NCBI GenBank assembly: GCA_964431685.1
Contig: CAYSLA010000133.1
Location: forward strand, 1 to 9,547
Direction of reading: 5' to 3'
DNA length: 9,547 nt
From: CAYSLA01 sp964431685
GTDB lineage: Bacteria > Armatimonadota > UBA5829
The translations under genes were made by a program, and so were the position numbers. Of this stretch, positions 6,518 through 9,547 are shown piece by piece. Under the pieces are notes generated by a model. That model searched no databases and was not told where the DNA came from. It saw only the letters and a list, made by a program, of their open reading frames with translations. Within the stretch, counting starts at the first letter, position 1; every line of letters begins with the position of its first letter.

Positions 6518-6674
6518 GGCCCCACAGTGCGGTGGTGCAATTCTGGTGCAACATTAGTTGCTGCCGGTTGCGGCTGTTCTGTGGCCAGTCCGGAACTTCC
6601 CGGCTCAGATCACGGCTTATAGAGGCCGGGAAACGACTAACATTGACGTCGGCGATGCGCTTACGCGCACCGAC
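6518..6674 (+). promoter_or_regulatory. Structured 5' leader of rpsA, candidate cis-regulatory RNA
   Basis: Three structures can be drawn by eye. (1) CCACAG (6522-6527) pairs with CTGTGG (6579-6584), extended by GG/CC across a 2-nt bulge, and encloses a GCAAC-ATTA-GTTGC hairpin (6548-6561). (2) TTCCCGGC (6597-6604) pairs perfectly with GCCGGGAA (6625-6632). (3) GTCGG/CCGAC plus TGCGC/GCGCA form a stem of about 10 bp with a 3-nt bulge (6648-6674), ending 2 nt before the GAGGAG ribosome-binding site (6677-6682). No T-run follows any stem, so attenuation by a standard terminator is unlikely and control of translation initiation is more plausible. E. coli S1 is known to repress its own mRNA through a structured leader; similar control here is inference. 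Confidence 0.5.
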
Positions 6675-6688
6675 AAGAGGAGTATCTT

Positions 6689-8470
6689 ATGATGTCTGAT
6701 GAGAAGATCCAGCAGGATCCCGAATCCAAGCCAAGCCACGAGTTGAGCGAAACTCCGCTTGGCGCCAGTCTCGTCGAGACCGAGGTCACCAGTGATTCGG
6801 CCGCGGGGACACATACCCCGGAGGAGCCCGAAGTCGAAGCCCAATCCCAACCTGCTCCACATACCGACGCCAGGTATTCAATGGAAGCCGCGATGGCCGC
6901 AATGGACGAACCGCGGAGTGAAGGCGGCGGCGTGTTGGTGGTTGGAGAGGTTGTCGACGGGGTCGTCGTACACATCGACCGCGAAGGTGTTATGGTTGAT
7001 GTCGGCACAAAATCGGAAGGCGTCATAAAACCGAACGAACTATCCACTACTCCATACAACAACCCGGAAGACGTCGTATCTGTTGGCGAGCACATTCGCG
7101 TATTCGTAGTTCACCCGGAAAGCAAAGAAGGCGGGCCGATTCTCTCGAAGAAGCGGGCCGACTTCGAAAAGGCCTGGGAGAAGCTCGAGAAGTCATTCCA
7201 GGACGGCGAGACCGTCAAGGCCATGGTGACCGATCGAGTCAAGGGCGGTCTGGTGGTTGACCTCGGCGTGCGCGGATTTGTGCCGGCATCTCACGTTGGC
7301 AGCGGCAAGATCAAGAACCTGGACAAATATGTAGGCCAATCCATGGCCTTCAAAGTCATAGAAGTTGACAGAGAGCGTCGCAAAGTGGTGTTGTCCAACC
7401 GGCAGGCCGCTGAGGAAGAGCGAGAGGCGATGCGGAAAGAGATCTGGACGACTCTAGAGGAAGGTCAGATCAAGGATGGTGTCGTCAGACGCATCGCCGA
7501 CTACGGTGCGTTTATCGACCTCGGCGGAGTGGACGGACTCCTTCACGTCAGCGAGATGTCCTGGACCAGAATAAACCATCCGTCAGACGTCGTGAAGCCG
7601 CGCCAGAAACTACAGGTCGTCGTGCTGAAGGTCAATGAGGACCAGGGAAGAGTATCGCTGGGTCTCAGACAGATACTTCCTGATCCCTGGGAAGACATCC
7701 GAAAAGCATACAGCGTTGGCGACGTCATCAAGGTCAAGGTCACCAGGGTGGTGCCGTTTGGCGCTTTTGTTGAGGTGCGTTCCGGGGTCGAAGGAATTAT
7801 CCCGAACTCTGAGCTCGCGATCAAGCGCATCAACAAGCCGGAGGACGTTGTCAGCAGCGGCCAGGAGATAGAGGCCAAGATAGTAGACATCCGGGCCGAG
7901 GAGCGCAGAATGACTCTTTCGCTCCGGCAGATCGAGATGGAGAAGGTGCGTTCTCAAGAGGAATCGGACGTGCGCCAGTATACACAGCAGGTGTCCACCC
8001 AGTCACGGACCACCATTGGTGATCTGCTAGGAGGACAGCTTGGAGAGCTGTCCGGCGCATTCGGCCTTGACAAAGAGAAGACGGCCAAGAAGAAGAAAGC
8101 TCGTGCGGATAGGCTGAAGGAAATCGAAGAAGCCGAATCGATGGAGGATCACGAGATAGAACTCGAAGAGCCGGAGAGAACGGACGTCATCGAGATGGCG
8201 GAAGCACACAAGGACGAAGCCGAAGCGGTAGCCGAACCCGCAGAATCTGAGACGCCATCAGAGGAATCTCCGGTCGAGGAACCGGTTGATGTCCCAGTGG
8301 AGGAGGCTTCGACGGACTCCCCCGCCGAACCTCAAGTTGAGGCCGAGGCGGCCCCAGAGGTTGAAGCTGAGGCGTCTGCGCCTAAACCTGAAGGCGAAGA
8401 GACAACGGAAGCCCCGGTGAAGAAGCGGGCCTCAAGAGCGAAGAAGACCGAGGATAACAAGAGCGAGTAG
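6689..8470 (+). CDS. rpsA: Ribosomal protein S1 (four S1 domains, long acidic C-terminal tail)
   Basis: S1 binds mRNA on the 30S subunit and helps initiation on structured or weak leaders. Of 593 residues, about 1-85 are acidic and low-complexity. Four S1 (OB-fold) domains follow at about 86-156, 173-240, 259-328 and 344-414. Domains 3 and 4 are the most canonical (DYGAFIDLGGVDGLLHVSE; PFGAFVEV then EGIIPNSEL), each closing with an SLxLRQ-type strand. A spacer with TTIGDLLGGQLG leads to a tail of about 100 residues rich in Glu, Ala and Pro (478-575) and a short basic end (KKRASRAKK, 578-586). E. coli S1 has six domains; four is usual in several other phyla. GAGGAG lies 6 nt before the ATG at 6689 and 9 nt before an in-frame ATG at 6692, so either may start. 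The gene is a single transcription unit with its own promoter and terminator. A generic multi-S1 RNA-binding protein is the alternative. Confidence 0.9.
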   Translation: MMSDEKIQQDPESKPSHELSETPLGASLVETEVTSDSAAGTHTPEEPEVEAQSQPAPHTDARYSMEAAMAAMDEPRSEGGGVLVVGEVVDGVVVHIDREGVMVDVGTKSEGVIKPNELSTTPYNNPEDVVSVGEHIRVFVVHPESKEGGPILSKKRADFEKAWEKLEKSFQDGETVKAMVTDRVKGGLVVDLGVRGFVPASHVGSGKIKNLDKYVGQSMAFKVIEVDRERRKVVLSNRQAAEEEREAMRKEIWTTLEEGQIKDGVVRRIADYGAFIDLGGVDGLLHVSEMSWTRINHPSDVVKPRQKLQVVVLKVNEDQGRVSLGLRQILPDPWEDIRKAYSVGDVIKVKVTRVVPFGAFVEVRSGVEGIIPNSELAIKRINKPEDVVSSGQEIEAKIVDIRAEERRMTLSLRQIEMEKVRSQEESDVRQYTQQVSTQSRTTIGDLLGGQLGELSGAFGLDKEKTAKKKKARADRLKEIEEAESMEDHEIELEEPERTDVIEMAEAHKDEAEAVAEPAESETPSEESPVEEPVDVPVEEASTDSPAEPQVEAEAAPEVEAEASAPKPEGEETTEAPVKKRASRAKKTEDNKSE

Positions 8471-8503
8471 TCCGGTTGCATTAACGACGACCGGAATGGC
8501 ATA

Positions 8504-8545
8504 AAGAGGATGGGGGCTTTGACTGGGTTCCCATCCTTTTGTTTT
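8504..8545 (+). terminator. Intrinsic terminator of rpsA
   Basis: AGGATGGG (8507-8514) pairs perfectly with CCCATCCT (8530-8537), and flanking AAG/TTT pairs can lengthen the stem. The T-rich tract TTTTGTTTT (8537-8545) follows at once. A smaller CCGGT/ACCGG hairpin lies just after the stop codon (about 8472-8494). This is the clearest terminator in the window. Confidence 0.88.
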
Positions 8546-8583
8546 CGTAGCGCACAAAAAACAATTCTTGGGAGGACGCGGAG

Positions 8584-9156
8584 ATGAAGATTGTTGGGAT
8601 CATGGGAAGCCCCCGAACGAATGGTAACAGCGATACCATCGCCAGACAGATTCTGCTGGAAGCTGAGAAACTGGGCGCTGATACCGAGACTTTCGTGCTG
8701 AACAACCTTACCTACAAGGGTTGCCAGGCGTGCATGGGCTGCAAGATTGGTTCAGATACGTGTGTCATCAAAGACGATCTTGCCCCGGTGCTGGCGGCAG
8801 TTGCCGCGGCGGACGTGCTGATAATGACTTCTCCGATCTACTTCGGACAGGTTACCGGACAGCTTAAGACATTTATCGACCGAACCTACTCGTTCCTGAC
8901 TCCGGAATACCTCAAGGATCCGATGTCCGCCAGCCGGTTGGCCCCGGGTAAGAAGTGCGTCTTCGTTCTGACGCAGGGCAATCCCGACGAGAACCTGTTT
9001 GCGGACGTGTCGGCTAACTACGAACGCTTCTTCACCTGGTATGGCTATGAGATGAGCGTGATCCGCGGGCTGGGTATGCGAGACAAGGAAGACGCGGCCG
9101 GAAACGAGACTCTTCTTGAAAAGGCAAGGGAGACCGCGCGAAGCCTGGTGTGTTAG
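8584..9156 (+). CDS. Iron-sulfur flavoprotein-like NAD(P)H-dependent FMN reductase
   Basis: The protein has 190 residues with a flavodoxin-like fold. The N-terminal strand MKIVGIMGSPRTNGNS carries the FMN-phosphate loop GSPRxxGNS (8-16), and TSPIYFGQVTGQLKTFIDR (82-100) is the second FMN-contact segment of the NADPH-dependent FMN reductase family. Between them is a compact cysteine cluster, C47-x2-C50-x2-C53-x6-C60. That fits the CX2CX2CX4-7C motif of iron-sulfur flavoproteins (Isf), which bind a 4Fe-4S cluster and pass electrons to FMN, often for oxygen or peroxide detoxification in anaerobes. Cluster binding is inferred from spacing only. GGGAGGA (8570-8576) is 7 nt before the ATG. The gene follows the rpsA terminator by about 40 nt with no clear promoter, so it may depend on readthrough or an unrecognised promoter. 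No terminator was seen after it. Confidence 0.85.
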   Translation: MKIVGIMGSPRTNGNSDTIARQILLEAEKLGADTETFVLNNLTYKGCQACMGCKIGSDTCVIKDDLAPVLAAVAAADVLIMTSPIYFGQVTGQLKTFIDRTYSFLTPEYLKDPMSASRLAPGKKCVFVLTQGNPDENLFADVSANYERFFTWYGYEMSVIRGLGMRDKEDAAGNETLLEKARETARSLVC

Positions 9157-9186
9157 GAAGTGGTTTCTGGAGGCAGTCGGGAATCC

Positions 9187-9216
9187 TTGACTAATGGCGC
9201 GGTTCCCTGGTATAAT
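9187..9216 (+). promoter_or_regulatory. Upstream promoter (P1) of the tRNA operon
   Basis: TTGACT (9187-9192) and a perfect TATAAT (9211-9216) are separated by 18 nt. It begins 30 nt after the flavoprotein stop. Transcription would start near 9223 and run through the second promoter into the tRNA genes. Confidence 0.75.
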
Positions 9217-9241
9217 TCTCTTGCCTCGCGATGGAAATGGC

Positions 9242-9270
9242 TTGACGGGCGCAGCAGCCCGGTGTATAAT
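9242..9270 (+). promoter_or_regulatory. Downstream promoter (P2) of the tRNA operon
   Basis: TTGACG (9242-9247) and a perfect TATAAT (9265-9270) are separated by exactly 17 nt. The spacer contains an inverted pair, CGGGC (9246-9250) and GCCCG (9257-9261). Transcription would start near 9277, leaving a leader of about 18 nt before tRNA-Lys. It is the strongest promoter match in the window, as expected for stable RNA. Confidence 0.85.
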
Positions 9271-9294
9271 ATAGGCCTGTCGTGAGGAGTTCAC

Positions 9295-9370
9295 GGACGA
9301 TTAGCTCAGTTGGCAGAGCAGTGGACTCTTAATCCATTGGTCCAGGGTTCGAATCCCTGATCGTCCACCA
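9295..9370 (+). tRNA. tRNA-Lys (anticodon CUU)
   Basis: The acceptor arms GGACGAT (9295-9301) and ATCGTCC (9360-9366) pair fully. The D arm is GCTC/GAGC, the anticodon stem GTGGA/TCCAT encloses loop CTCTTAA with anticodon CTT, and the T arm CAGGG/CCCTG encloses TTCGAAT. Discriminator A9367 is followed by an encoded CCA (9368-9370). It is first in a three-tRNA operon. Confidence 0.97.
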
Positions 9371-9382
9371 GGTGCGCGGCCA

Positions 9383-9466
9383 GGGCGAGTGGTGGAATGG
9401 CAGACACGCTAGATTTAGGATCTAGTGCCGGAAGGCGTAGGAGTTCAACTCTCCTCTCGCCCACCA
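9383..9466 (+). tRNA. tRNA-Leu (anticodon UAG)
   Basis: The acceptor arms GGGCGAG (9383-9389) and CTCGCCC (9456-9462) pair fully. The anticodon stem CTAGA/TCTAG encloses loop TTTAGGA with anticodon TAG, which reads CUA and related Leu codons. The long variable arm TGCCGGAAGGCGT is the class II feature expected of tRNA-Leu. The T arm is AGGAG/CTCCT with loop TTCAACT. Discriminator A9463 precedes an encoded CCA. It starts 12 nt after tRNA-Lys. Confidence 0.97.
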
Positions 9467-9492
9467 CAACCTTGATAACACAGTGTCGGTAT

Positions 9493-9547
9493 GCGGGGGT
9501 GGTTCAGTGGTAGAACGCCACCTTGCCAAGGTGGATGTCGCGGGTTC
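9493..9547 (+). tRNA. tRNA-Gly (anticodon GCC), 3' end cut by window edge
   Basis: The 5' acceptor strand GCGGGGG (9493-9499), D arm GTTC/GAAC, and anticodon stem CCACC/GGTGG around loop TTGCCAA give anticodon GCC. The sequence ends in the T arm (GCGGG then TTC), so the 3' acceptor strand and CCA lie outside the window. It starts 26 nt after tRNA-Leu. Confidence 0.93.

Noticed and set aside
6597..6632. Attenuator terminator in the rpsA leader
   Set aside because: The hairpin is strong but is followed by AAACGACTAA rather than a T-run.

Overview
The window is moderately GC-rich bacterial chromosome with dense, mostly housekeeping content. The evidence for a bacterium is a ClpB disaggregase, a sigma-70 family factor, ribosomal protein S1, sigma-A-type promoters (TTGACN / TATAAT) and tRNA genes with encoded CCA ends. 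The phylum cannot be fixed from the sequence. An S1 protein with four S1 domains and a long acidic tail, a HspR-type (HAIR-like) site at clpB, an Isf-like flavoprotein and an orphan glycosidase-like protein would suit a deep-branching free-living lineage such as Armatimonadota or a neighbour, but that is a low-confidence guess. No phage, transposase, CRISPR or defence genes are visible.

Layout. Positions 1-2516 (minus strand) hold nearly all of clpB, cut by the left window edge just before its C-terminus. A 437-base divergent intergenic region carries the clpB promoter with an overlapping HAIR-like operator, then leads rightward into a sigma-70 family gene lacking region 1.1 (2954-3850). A 490-base intergenic stretch follows. 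It contains a REP-like double palindrome (4111-4161), a promoter (4199-4227) and a 5'-UTR hairpin ahead of a 695-residue cytoplasmic protein that resembles clan GH-D (GH36/GH27-like) glycosidases (4341-6428).

Next is the rpsA unit: paired AAATTGCAC repeats abutting a strong promoter (6462-6490), a structured leader of about 190 nt, the S1 gene (6689-8470) and a clear intrinsic terminator (8504-8545). An iron-sulfur flavoprotein-like reductase (8584-9156) follows. The right end is a tRNA operon, Lys(CUU)-Leu(UAG)-Gly(GCC, cut by the window edge), behind two tandem near-consensus promoters 54 bp apart.

Functionally the window combines protein-quality control (clpB, with a divergent alternative sigma factor) and translation (rpsA, tRNAs), plus two accessory enzymes. 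The glycosidase-like gene has its own promoter and no sugar-pathway neighbours; the flavoprotein follows the rpsA terminator with no clear promoter of its own. No wholly new multi-gene system is evident. The points most worth following are the structured rpsA leader with its TTGCAC motif cluster, the REP-like element and its partial match inside the neighbouring gene, and the divergent active-site region of the glycosidase-like protein.
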